In this document: in pieces, positions 18,865-26,899 of the stretch
Layout of the letters: each line of letters opens with the position of its first letter
Numbering within the stretch: the stretch's first letter is position 1
Source: Phycisphaerae bacterium
Lineage (GTDB): Bacteria > Planctomycetota > Phycisphaerae > UBA1845 > UTPLA1
Reading direction: 5' to 3'
Assembly: GCA_019636475.1 (NCBI GenBank)
Contig: JAHBXN010000005.1
Span: 248,001 to 312,000 of the forward strand
Length of the DNA stretch: 64,000 nt
Made by a program: the position numbers and the translations under genes
The notes under the pieces: model-generated
Told to the model about the DNA's origin: nothing
Databases searched by the model: none
The model's input: only the letters and a program-made list of their open reading frames with translations

Positions 18865-19818
18865 TTACGGCAATTGGGCAGGATGACGAGGCGCTTCGCC
18901 GATGAGGACTCGGATCACATCGTCCGCAACCGTGGATCGCTCCTCCAGGGAATCAATCGTCAGCCCGGCAACATGCGGAGTCAGCAGGCAATTCGGCGAA
19001 CGTCGAAGCGGATGCTGAAGAGGCAGCGGCTCGGTCTCAAATACGTCCAGCGCCGCCCCACTCAGGCGACCGCTCTGTAAGGCCGCAGCAAGAGCGATCA
19101 AATTAATCGCGGAGCCGCGCGTGATGTTGACCAGTGTCGCCTCCGGCTTCATCTTCGCCAGCGCGTCGGCATCAATCATCCGGCGCGGCGAAACCGACTG
19201 CCGAAGATGAATTGAAAGGACATCCGACGTGCCGAGCAGTTCGTCGAAGCTGACGGAACGGGCTTTGAAAGATCCAGGCTCCCCGCCGAGCGGATCGTGA
19301 TAGATCATGGTCGAGTCGAAGGCCTGCTCCAGCATTCTGCCCACGTGCTCCGCGACCGGATCGAGCCCCAGAAACCCAATGACCGCATACCGAAACTCGC
19401 GCACTTGAATCTGCCGCGCGATGTCGAAGCGCCCCTCGCGTACCTGGCTGTCCAGAACAGGAATGTGGCGATGCGAGGCGATCATCAGGCCCAGCGCAAA
19501 TTCAGCGGCGGATTTCACAGCGGCATTCGGCGAGTACACAACCGGAATATCGCGCCGCTTGGCGGCGCGCAGATCGATGTGATCGATGGTTTGGCTCGCG
19601 CGACCGATGACGCGAAGCTTTGGCGCCGAATCAATGATGCGGGCGGTGACATGTGCCTTGGCGCGAACGAGCAGGGCATCCGCCTCGGCCATCGCGCCGA
19701 TGATGGTCGCGGGAGCGGAGTCGGGAAGTATGGTCACCTCCCCTACTCCACGCAGCTTATTGACGACAGCCTCGGAAAACGGCTCCGCCAACACGATGCG
19801 AAACGGCCTTCGATTCAT
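18865..19818 (-). CDS. D-isomer-specific 2-hydroxyacid dehydrogenase (phosphoglycerate dehydrogenase-like)
   Basis: The 317-residue protein shows the two-domain 2-hydroxyacid dehydrogenase layout. The catalytic residues are visible: Arg in NITRGSAIN, Glu in DVFETEP and His in TPHVAG. The NAD-binding loop reads VIGFLGLDPVAEHVG, a somewhat divergent GxGxxG version. It would interconvert a 2-hydroxyacid and a 2-oxoacid with NAD(H). Resemblance to SerA is only at the family level, and no ACT domain is present, so serine biosynthesis is one possibility among several. It is divergent from the secreted phosphoesterase-like gene. Confidence 0.88.
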   Translation of the reverse strand: MNRRPFRIVLAEPFSEAVVNKLRGVGEVTILPDSAPATIIGAMAEADALLVRAKAHVTARIIDSAPKLRVIGRASQTIDHIDLRAAKRRDIPVVYSPNAAVKSAAEFALGLMIASHRHIPVLDSQVREGRFDIARQIQVREFRYAVIGFLGLDPVAEHVGRMLEQAFDSTMIYHDPLGGEPGSFKARSVSFDELLGTSDVLSIHLRQSVSPRRMIDADALAKMKPEATLVNITRGSAINLIALAAALQSGRLSGAALDVFETEPLPLQHPLRRSPNCLLTPHVAGLTIDSLEERSTVADDVIRVLIGEAPRHPAQLP

Positions 19819-19887
19819 CGAGCGCCGCCTCCATTTCTCCTCCCATATCGCCGGATCGGATCGATCCGCTTTCGTTCAACAAAGACT

Positions 19888-19915
19888 TTGCCTGTTCCAG
19901 CCCTTGTCCTATAAT
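19888..19915 (+). promoter_or_regulatory. Sigma-70-type promoter
   Basis: TTGCCT at 19888-19893 and a perfect TATAAT at 19910-19915 are separated by 16 bases, upstream of the phosphoesterase-like gene whose ATG is at 19982. A GGGAG ribosome site precedes that ATG. This is one of the clearest promoters in the window. Confidence 0.65.
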
Positions 19916-19922
19916 AACAACT

Positions 19923-19946
19923 TGTTGCACTGAAGCAACACTTTTT
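19923..19946 (+). promoter_or_regulatory. 5'-leader hairpin followed by a T-tract
   Basis: TGTTGC (19923-19928) and GCAACA (19935-19940) form a 6-bp stem with a 6-base loop, followed directly by CTTTTT. It starts about 8 bases after the -10 box, so it would sit at the very 5' end of the transcript. It could be a small attenuator or an RNA-stabilising stem, but the stem is short. Confidence 0.4.
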
Positions 19947-19981
19947 GTTACGGACGACAGAATTTGTCGAGGGAGTGACAC

Positions 19982-21880
19982 ATGCTTTCGCACCCGCTTC
20001 GGGGCCGACGTTCACCAACGCAATTCCTGCCGACTTTGACCTGCACTCTGATTCTCGCCTTCGGGGTCGCCGCCCGTGCAGATGATGCGCGTCCGGCCGG
20101 TCCGGAATCGCCCAGGCAGGGAAATCCCCCCGAAAGTGACACAAATACGACACCACCTTCGGTAACCCGTCCGGTCGACGGCGCGATCATCCGCGAACCT
20201 TCGCAGGGCCGTCCCATTTTCGTCACTCCGGGAGACACGTTCTATTTCGTCATGAGCCTGCCGCCCAACTTCAAGGGTGACGTCGGCTTTTCACTTCGCC
20301 ATGCGCTGGAGCCGTCAATCAGTTCACTGCTGCGACCGAAGACGCCGCCCTCTTATTTCAACCAGGAGTACTGCCATATTGTCCTGCAAGTCGCCGAGAA
20401 GATCGAGCCGGGTCTGTACGATCTTGAAGTGAAAACACCGGATGAAACGTATTTCTCCCGCCGGAGCGTTCGCATCATTGATCGATTCAAGGACCGGTTC
20501 AGATTCGTTCATCTGTCAAACATGAACATCGGCGATCCGACGGCGCCCGATTTCGACGACATGCTGCCCAAGGAGATCAATCTGCTCGGGCCTGAGTTCA
20601 TCGTTGCGACTGGCGATTACACCGAGTGGTCCCGTGTCGCGGACGACCCGAAGAGTTGGGCGCGCGTCCTGAAGTATTTCGAGCAGTTCAACGCCCCCGT
20701 TTACATGCTCTGCGGATCGCACGACCACGAGGCAAGCTTCACGAAGTTCGTCGCGACCGGCCCCATGGGCACGATCGACTACGGCGACTATCACGGCATC
20801 CTGCTGCTGGACCACCCGGCGAATCCCCTGGACCAGGATTACTCGCAGATTCAGTGGATTGAGGCGGATCTCAAACGGAACAAAACCAAGCGCATGAATT
20901 TCCTCTGCGCCAACAGCGACGAAATGGGGATACTCGACATCTGGCGAGAGCGCGGCGGTATCGAAGACTACGTCAGGGACCACCACATCAAGCTCTACGT
21001 CGCAGGGGGATCAACCGACTGGGACTTCAAGGAATTCGCCCACAAGCTCGACGGTCTCGACGACTTCCACTTCGCACGCACGCATCAGTCAAGCACCTGC
21101 ATGCGGGACCGGGCCACCGGATTCAGTCACTATCGCGTGATCGAGATCGATGGCGACAACCTGGCGTATACCTATGCCAACGATACGGCACCGGAGCCGC
21201 TGCAGCACTCCGTTCCATCCGGCCGCCTTCGTGTCTATTTCGATGCGCCCAATGACGGCACCTCGAGCAAGGTCGGCGCGACCGTGCAAAACGCACTGAA
21301 CCAGTCATTTGATAACGCTCGCCTCTGGATTCGCGTTGCCAAACGAGGTAATGAGAAGCCCGTGATCGCCCCCGGTCGCATCGTCCGCATGGTCGATGCC
21401 GGCGATCATTGGGGTTGCGAAGTATCCTACGATCTGCCGGACAAAGGCGCTGTACGCATCATGGCATCGACCAATCCGAAGGACATCCCGCCCAAACCTC
21501 CGATCGTCGTCGCGCTGGAAGGTCCGCGCCAGTGGCGCTTCCGACCGAAGTCGACTGACTTCGGCCTCACCTATTTCGAAAGCAAGGCCGATGTCGCCGT
21601 CAAACTGACGAACGAATCGAAGATTGAAATCGCCGCGTGGCCGGTGATTCGCGTCAATGGCGCCCAGTTGCATCCCGATCCGGAGATTGTGTCGCGACTG
21701 CCGCTGACGATGAAGCCCGGCGAGAATATCTCAATCCCCCTTGCCGTGAACCTGCGGCGGGTCAGTCCGGGGCCGCACAAGGTGCAGATCAGTTTCCTGG
21801 AAGACCCGCTGGGTCGCATTGAGACGTTCGACGTGGCGTTGCAGATGGATGATGCCCTGTCCGAGGCGGACGAAGAGTGA
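19982..21880 (+). CDS. Exported calcineurin-like phosphoesterase with degenerate metal motifs
   Basis: The 632-residue protein has a signal peptide (hydrophobic segment around residues 15-33, AARA cleavage). A calcineurin-like region follows: FVHLSNMNIGD near residue 175, GDYTEW near 210 and CGSHDHE near 245, then a beta-rich C-terminal half. In active enzymes the first motif is DxH and the last GHxH; here they read HLSN and AGGSTDW, so metal binding looks incomplete. It may be a catalytically weak or repurposed member. It is exported and probably acts in the periplasm or outside the cell. A promoter and leader hairpin precede it. Confidence 0.75.
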   Translation: MLSHPLRGRRSPTQFLPTLTCTLILAFGVAARADDARPAGPESPRQGNPPESDTNTTPPSVTRPVDGAIIREPSQGRPIFVTPGDTFYFVMSLPPNFKGDVGFSLRHALEPSISSLLRPKTPPSYFNQEYCHIVLQVAEKIEPGLYDLEVKTPDETYFSRRSVRIIDRFKDRFRFVHLSNMNIGDPTAPDFDDMLPKEINLLGPEFIVATGDYTEWSRVADDPKSWARVLKYFEQFNAPVYMLCGSHDHEASFTKFVATGPMGTIDYGDYHGILLLDHPANPLDQDYSQIQWIEADLKRNKTKRMNFLCANSDEMGILDIWRERGGIEDYVRDHHIKLYVAGGSTDWDFKEFAHKLDGLDDFHFARTHQSSTCMRDRATGFSHYRVIEIDGDNLAYTYANDTAPEPLQHSVPSGRLRVYFDAPNDGTSSKVGATVQNALNQSFDNARLWIRVAKRGNEKPVIAPGRIVRMVDAGDHWGCEVSYDLPDKGAVRIMASTNPKDIPPKPPIVVALEGPRQWRFRPKSTDFGLTYFESKADVAVKLTNESKIEIAAWPVIRVNGAQLHPDPEIVSRLPLTMKPGENISIPLAVNLRRVSPGPHKVQISFLEDPLGRIETFDVALQMDDALSEADEE

Positions 21881-22021
21881 TCTAGGGCGCCCCGGCGCCA
21901 TTATTGCGGCGAGCCATGAACTGAGTCGCATGGAAAATCGTGCGCTGTCATTCCCCCGGCTCACTGAGCGGTCGGATCACTTTGACAAGGAGGAACCGAG
22001 CCGTCATCGGAGGCCCGCGAT

Positions 22022-23170
22022 ATGCCCGCACCCGCCAAACCGATGCGATTGATCCACCTGCTCGTCCTGCGGGCGGCGGCCATTGTCTACCATCCGCGAT
22101 CAGTCACGTACACTTTCCTTGCGGCACTCCTGTTCGGCCTTGCCGTTTCAAGCTACTTCGTCTTTCGCGGCGAACATTCCGATAGTGATTCCGGCATAAC
22201 GAGCAACTCCGCACCGGCCCGCGCGGTCGGCTCCAACCTCCCTCACTCTGCTGAGAGTCGCCAGCACGGCTTGTCGCGACCCGCCGCACAACTCGGAAGC
22301 CAGGCCACGAATTTCGCTGCGGGTGTTGAGCACCGCCGCGGCGATCCGCCTGCAGCTCCACCGGCAGACCGGCCAAAACCATCCATCGAGTTCGGCCCGT
22401 CGCTGGCCCAACTCATCCACGATCGCGGTCACATCACGGTCACCGTCCACATCGCGCTGTATGACGACGGCCGCAAGCGCCATCGTGCATTCGGCGACGG
22501 CGTCACCCCGGTGTCAAACATGTACTGGGGAGCGCGATTCGGCGTGGAAACACACATGGTCAAGGATGCCGGTTGGCAGCGTGTCTACGCCGACGAAGGC
22601 ACCGGCGGAACGATACTATCTCGAATCGTTCTGCGCAAGCGCATCGAGCCGACAGCGGCATGGCGCGCGCGTTCGGTCGAAGCCCCTTTCGACCTGTATC
22701 TGCTCGCCCTGGCCTGGCCGCAGTCGAATATTGTCGAAGCGATGAACCGGCCCCTTCAGGAAGCGCTCTGCGGCGAAACGACCTTCATCCGCGTGGACGG
22801 ACAGGACATTGCCTTCGGGGCTGAGAGTGTTCTGGTCGGCTATCTCGGTCAGAATCGGATGCTGACCCAATACTGGGACCCCTTCACACCGCTCGCGGAC
22901 TGCCCGCCCCCGGCGCGTCAGATCGGCGTTTTCTACATCGCTCCGCGGAGTGCGGTGCTGCTGCATCGGCCCGCCGAGGATTACGGGCTTTACTCCGCCT
23001 TGTTCGCACGCGAATCGATTACGCCGGAGGCCTACGTCCTGAGCGGAATGCTCGCCGCCTTGGAATCCGGCGAAATCGACGACGCCTTCCTGCGTGAGTC
23101 GGCGAAGTCCTACGCCAAATATCAGAAATCCGTCACGCCACAGCAGGCAGGCATCCTATTGATCAGGTGA
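22022..23170 (+). CDS. Membrane-anchored protein of unknown function
   Basis: The 382-residue product has one N-terminal membrane helix (about residues 27-48, TFLAALLFGLAVSSYFVF), then a Pro/Ser/Ala-rich linker to about residue 115, then a mixed alpha/beta domain beginning FGPSLAQLIHDRG. That domain includes ALYDDGRKRHR and NMYWGARFGVE, resembling nothing that can be named from sequence alone. Base composition is like its neighbours. The ATG at 22022 or an in-frame ATG at 22043 could start it. It is 141 bases downstream of the phosphoesterase-like gene on the same strand. Confidence 0.7.
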   Translation: MPAPAKPMRLIHLLVLRAAAIVYHPRSVTYTFLAALLFGLAVSSYFVFRGEHSDSDSGITSNSAPARAVGSNLPHSAESRQHGLSRPAAQLGSQATNFAAGVEHRRGDPPAAPPADRPKPSIEFGPSLAQLIHDRGHITVTVHIALYDDGRKRHRAFGDGVTPVSNMYWGARFGVETHMVKDAGWQRVYADEGTGGTILSRIVLRKRIEPTAAWRARSVEAPFDLYLLALAWPQSNIVEAMNRPLQEALCGETTFIRVDGQDIAFGAESVLVGYLGQNRMLTQYWDPFTPLADCPPPARQIGVFYIAPRSAVLLHRPAEDYGLYSALFARESITPEAYVLSGMLAALESGEIDDAFLRESAKSYAKYQKSVTPQQAGILLIR

Positions 23171-23224
23171 CCTGAACGAGTCACCGGTCGATACGGCGAT
23201 TGCCCCCTCACACACCTCGCGCGC

Positions 23225-23935
23225 TCAAAGACCCGCGCGGGATCTCGCGGCCCTCCGACGCAGATGAAGAATCAGTTCCACTTCGCCGATCGCCCGATCG
23301 ACGCGCTTGGCGATTTCCACCGGCGCCCATCCGGCGTCCGACAATTCCTGAATACTCCGGTGCAGCGCGTCGGTCTCGTCCATCGCGATCGAATCGGTCC
23401 CATCGGATTTCGAGAGCGTGCCGGCCGGCTCAACGGATGCGTGCTCGTCGGCCGATGTGACTTCGGAAATTTCGCTTCGGATCTGTGTCGTCGCATCGTC
23501 CGAGACCAGCCACTCCATTTTCGCTGCTTCGGCATTCTCTCGCGCGACCTGTTCGCCCGCCGCATCGCCCGAGTCCGTCGAGCCCGAGCCTTCCTGCTTC
23601 CGAAGCGACTCGGCCCGCGCCAGAAGCGACTTCAACTCGTTGATGCGCCGATCGGCATCAGCAATGCTTATCTCCAGCTTTGCGAAGCGAGTATCGATCT
23701 GCCCGTTGACCGTGCGTGAAAGGTCGTTTAACTCCACAAGCACCGATTGAAGATCCTGGCGGATCGCCGTGCTCTCGCGCGTGGCACTGTCAATCTCTCG
23801 CCGGTACTGCCGCGGAGATCCGTCCCGAAGCCGCCGTCGGCGCAGCGAAATCATGAACATCATCAGCGCGAAGATTGCCACGCCGAAAACGAACAGCGAT
23901 TGCTCGGTTGTCATGTCGCTAAATTGTGCCAACAT
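23225..23935 (-). CDS. Membrane-anchored coiled-coil protein with C-terminal helix-turn-helix-like segment
   Basis: The product (236 residues from ATG 23935) starts with a membrane helix (LFVFGVAIFALMMFMI), then a basic patch (LRRRRLRDG). A long helical, coiled-coil-like stretch follows (about residues 45-120), then an acidic low-complexity linker. A C-terminal segment, LSDAGWAPVEIAKRVDRAIG, looks like a small helix-turn-helix. This architecture resembles DUF6115/DUF2802-type proteins found near motility or division genes elsewhere, but the match is only architectural. The start is uncertain: GTG 23968, ATG 23935 and ATG 23914 are all in frame. It converges on the unknown membrane protein with a 54-base gap. 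Confidence 0.6.
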   Translation of the reverse strand: MLAQFSDMTTEQSLFVFGVAIFALMMFMISLRRRRLRDGSPRQYRREIDSATRESTAIRQDLQSVLVELNDLSRTVNGQIDTRFAKLEISIADADRRINELKSLLARAESLRKQEGSGSTDSGDAAGEQVARENAEAAKMEWLVSDDATTQIRSEISEVTSADEHASVEPAGTLSKSDGTDSIAMDETDALHRSIQELSDAGWAPVEIAKRVDRAIGEVELILHLRRRAARSRAGL

Positions 23936-24252
23936 CCGGAGAATCCGTTCTCCATTGCGCGGACGCACGCGCCCGTGCCGGGTGTCATGCCTCTATACGA
24001 CATATGCCCTCGACACACCGCATGATAACCTGCGATGCCCGGCGTCACATCTCAAATCCGCGAACCGTTTGGAACCGGTCCACTACAGAATTTATCGACG
24101 AATTCCACCATAATTTCCGACCGTGGACGAGGGACCGCACTTCTTTGTCACCATCCTGCCACTTATTCGCTGTTGACCTCTCGTCCTGATTGGTTGTTCA
24201 ATCTCCGAACAGCCGTCTGCGTAGCCCTGGGTTTTGATGAGGAGTGCCCCCG
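23936..24252. other. Divergent intergenic region
   Basis: About 317 bases separate the coiled-coil protein gene (minus) from the endonuclease I gene (plus). Both genes' promoters should lie here. Composition is slightly AT-richer around 24080-24110, but no promoter pair good enough to report and no RNA gene was recognised. Confidence 0.5.
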
Positions 24253-25200
24253 ATGATTTGCGGATTCCGCATACAAACATGGATTCTCAGCGGCGTCATG
24301 CTTGCAGGGTTCTTCGTTGGCTGTGCCCGCCAGTCAGTCGAACTCGCAGCGACCGATCGCGCAACAGCAGAGTCGATTCCAACCGCGCCGCCGCCCGCAC
24401 CAAGCCCGCACGCGAACTACTACAAGTCCATCGATCGAGCCACGCAGGAGGGCATGCGCCGAACGCTGCACGAGCGAATCCGCGGGCATCGGCGTCAGAC
24501 CTATGCCCAGGTCTGGATCGTCCTCGAACGCGCCGACGAGAACCCCGGCGATCCGACCCGAATTCTCGATCTCTATCGCAACGAATCCATCACGAAATTC
24601 GGCGGCGGGAACGGGCCGTATAATCGTGAGCACACCTGGCCCAAGTCATACGGTTTCCCGAACGAATCAAGCCTGCCCTACACCGACTGCCACCATCTGT
24701 TCCTTTGCAACGTCAGTTACAACTCCAGTCGCGGTAACAAACCCTATGACGATTGTCCGGGGGGAATTGAAAAACCGACAGTGGCAAGTAACGGAACGGG
24801 CGGCAACGGAACGCCCGCGGGTGAATATCCGGGACAGTCAAACTGGACCATCGGCTCGGCGCAGTCCGGCAAATGGGAAACGTGGATCGGGCGTCGCGGC
24901 GATGTCGCGCGGGCGCTGCTGTACCTCGATGTTCGGTACGAAGGCGGAATCGATCCAGTGAGCAATCGTCCGGAACCCGACCTCGTGCTGACCGATGAAA
25001 TGAACCGCATCCGAACCGGCTCGGGCAACGTGGCATACATGGGGCGCCTCTCAACACTGATTCGGTGGCACCATGAAGATCCGGTTGACGACAAGGAGCG
25101 GCGGCGCAACGACATCATCGAGGAATATCAGGGCAATCGGAATCCATTTATCGATCATCCGGAGTGGGTCGACTGCGTCTTCGAGGGACGATGCGATTAG
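24253..25200 (+). CDS. Endonuclease I family nuclease, probable lipoprotein
   Basis: The 315-residue product has a hydrophobic N-terminus ending in FFVGC near residue 23, a plausible lipobox. The body matches endonuclease I/NucM: YNREHTWPKSYG with the catalytic His of the beta-beta-alpha metal site, then TDCHHLFLCNVSYNSSRGNKP. These enzymes degrade double-stranded DNA non-specifically in the periplasm or outside the cell, for nutrient use or defence against incoming DNA. The ATG at 24253 is chosen because AGGAG at 24240-24244 sits 8 bases upstream; an overlapping GTG at 24244 is less likely. Confidence 0.9.
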   Translation: MICGFRIQTWILSGVMLAGFFVGCARQSVELAATDRATAESIPTAPPPAPSPHANYYKSIDRATQEGMRRTLHERIRGHRRQTYAQVWIVLERADENPGDPTRILDLYRNESITKFGGGNGPYNREHTWPKSYGFPNESSLPYTDCHHLFLCNVSYNSSRGNKPYDDCPGGIEKPTVASNGTGGNGTPAGEYPGQSNWTIGSAQSGKWETWIGRRGDVARALLYLDVRYEGGIDPVSNRPEPDLVLTDEMNRIRTGSGNVAYMGRLSTLIRWHHEDPVDDKERRRNDIIEEYQGNRNPFIDHPEWVDCVFEGRCD

Positions 25201-25418
25201 CAATCCCGACACCGCTCGGCTACGCCGGCGCCGGCACGCAACACCGCCGCAAAAGTTGACTAATCGCTACAGACCGAACCCATATCTGCTGAGTGGAGTA
25301 GATCAGCCGCCGAGATCGCTATTATCGCACTCCTCGACGTATTCACCGCGTCGCGCAAAAGTCGCATGCCTCTTGCAACCAGTCACCTGTCCATCGATCT
25401 GTTTCCCGGAGGCCTGCA

Positions 25419-25973
25419 ATGAGCGACATCAGCATCTCATCGTCCACTAACGTCAATCTGTCTACCTCGGGCATCGACGCCAGGACAACCGCGACGACCA
25501 AGGGTGAGACGGCCATCAATTCCGTCACTGCAAATCAACTGAACGTCGGACAAGGCGCGTCGCCGCGTCCTCCTTCTGGCGATTCGGTTTCAGGCGCAAC
25601 CGGGCTTGAAACCGCCAACCAATACGGCCGGACGGTTGGAGCGACCTCGCAATCCTACTCAATGACGCTCGAACAGGTTGACTTCAACAAAATGTCGATT
25701 TTTGTTCTTGCCCTGCTGAGTTCCCTATTCGGCGGCAAGGAGAAAAAAGATGACGAAAAGAATAACCTGCTCGCCTTGCTGATGCTTGCCGGCGGGCAGC
25801 AGCCGACGACGTCGAAGATGACCTACTACGAATCCTACACGACCGAAACGACGCAGCTCTCAACAGCTACCAGCTCCAGCGCGGTGCAGGCAACACCCTA
25901 TGGCACCGATACCGGGGTCGCGCCCGGCGCGGGAGGTTCGTCGGTCGGTGGCCGGGTTGACGTCTCCGCGTGA
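25419..25973 (+). CDS. Ser/Thr-rich protein of unknown function
   Basis: The 184-residue protein is rich in Ser, Thr, Gly and Ala at both ends. It contains one hydrophobic core at about residues 92-106 (MSIFVLALLSSLFGG) followed by a charged KEKKDDEKNN patch and a second short hydrophobic run (LLALLMLAGG). No signal peptide or known domain is visible. GAGG 6 bases before ATG 25419 supports translation. The central hydrophobic-charged-hydrophobic pattern flanked by disordered tails could indicate membrane association or an exported substrate. The preceding 218 bases show no gene. Confidence 0.6.
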   Translation: MSDISISSSTNVNLSTSGIDARTTATTKGETAINSVTANQLNVGQGASPRPPSGDSVSGATGLETANQYGRTVGATSQSYSMTLEQVDFNKMSIFVLALLSSLFGGKEKKDDEKNNLLALLMLAGGQQPTTSKMTYYESYTTETTQLSTATSSSAVQATPYGTDTGVAPGAGGSSVGGRVDVSA

Positions 25974-26094
25974 GTCGTTCAATCGAGGCAACCCATACGG
26001 TGTGCGGCACCTCGCAGCCGCACAGCGGTTTCGCGCCCATCCAATCAATTTTTTCAAAAGCCGGATCGACCCAGCCGTGCTAACCTGTCCCTGT

Positions 26095-26526
26095 ATGGCC
26101 CGTCCACGGATCATCTGGGACAATGAGTGCGACCTGTGCAACAGGCTGCTCAACCGGATCATCCCATTCCTGAAATCTGACCGGTTCGACTTCATGCCGA
26201 TTCGTGACTGGCTCGAATCACTCCCGCCGGACGAGCGAAGGACCGCGCAACTCCGCGATGAAATGAGGGTGATTACCGGGTCCGGAGCGGTTCTGGGTGG
26301 CGCCGATGCCGCACTTTACATCATGCGGCGTGCCGCTTGGGTGTGGCCGATCGGCGTGTTTGGCGCAATTCCGGGGATCATTCAGTGCTCGCGGTGGATG
26401 TATCGACGTCTGGCAGTCTGGCGCCGGACGAGTGCAACCGCCTGTCGCCCTCGTCGGCGAGAATTGAATGAGCCGTCATCCCCCGGGGTTGGCGGCAATC
26501 ACACCCCTGGAAAGAAACGCCTTTAA
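26095..26526 (+). CDS. DCC-family (DUF393) thiol-disulfide oxidoreductase-like protein
   Basis: The 143-residue protein begins with the family signature WDNECDLCN, containing the DxxCxxC core that names the DCC family. FMPIRDW, GADAALYIMRR and a hydrophobic VWPIGVFGAIPGI segment complete the usual length. Members are thioredoxin-fold-like proteins of poorly defined function, sometimes membrane-linked. The frame is open upstream to 25900, but the ATG at 26095 sits immediately before the domain. It follows the Ser/Thr-rich gene after 121 bases and is followed by an AT-rich hairpin region. Confidence 0.85.
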   Translation: MARPRIIWDNECDLCNRLLNRIIPFLKSDRFDFMPIRDWLESLPPDERRTAQLRDEMRVITGSGAVLGGADAALYIMRRAAWVWPIGVFGAIPGIIQCSRWMYRRLAVWRRTSATACRPRRRELNEPSSPGVGGNHTPGKKRL

Positions 26527-26688
26527 GTGAGGTCGGGAAGCCGGTTGCTGCAATAATTGGCTGTGATTTTCGAGAAAACAGGATTTTTCCACTTTACAAG
26601 CGATGAAGAGTGGGTACTTTTTAATTGGTTCCCGATTAGAGACTTCCTTTCCTTTCTCTACTCTCCGGCCCGAGAGTCGGGAACTAGG

Positions 26689-26720
26689 AGCCCGCACTTG
26701 CTGCGGGCTTCCTTATTTTC
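26689..26720 (+). terminator. Intrinsic terminator-like hairpin
   Basis: AGCCCGCA (26689-26696) and TGCGGGCT (26702-26709) pair perfectly over 8 bp with a 5-base loop and are followed by TCCTTATTTTC. It would end transcription from the DCC gene side. Confidence 0.6.
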
Positions 26721-26841
26721 TTCCCAGCCAAACAGCATTTTTGCTAGACAAACAGCGCTTCCATGCGCTGTCGCTCTCTCCGGGGAGTCTTTTCAATGAA
26801 GTGGAGAATACGATGATCTTGGTCCAAAACGACGCCCAATG

Positions 26842-26864
26842 AAATAGGGCGTTCTCCCTATTTT
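26842..26864 (+). terminator. Second terminator-like hairpin, overlapping an alternative stem
   Basis: AAATAGGG (26842-26849) and CCCTATTT (26856-26863) form a perfect 8-bp stem with a 6-base loop. The same strand can instead pair ACGCCC (26832-26837) with GGGCGT (26847-26852), so the two stems are mutually exclusive. Confidence 0.45.
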
Positions 26865-26899
26865 GTGATTCAGCCCGTTCCTCACTCGAGCGCGACAAC

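Larger units (their letters stand above)
26527..26899. other. AT-rich intergenic region with several hairpins between convergent genes
   Basis: The 373 bases between the DCC gene and the membrane glycosyltransferase gene are clearly richer in A+T than the flanks. At least four inverted repeats are packed into 26669-26863: 26669-26681, 26689-26709, 26752-26771 (7-bp stem, loop TTCCAT), and the alternative pair 26832-26852 / 26842-26863. Short open frames here (for example from 26557) have no recognisable content. The layout suits bidirectional termination, or a structured RNA. Confidence 0.55.

Noticed and set aside
26557-26799. Short plus-strand frame in the AT-rich gap
   Set aside because: It runs through two hairpins, has no ribosome site or domain, and looks like non-coding DNA.
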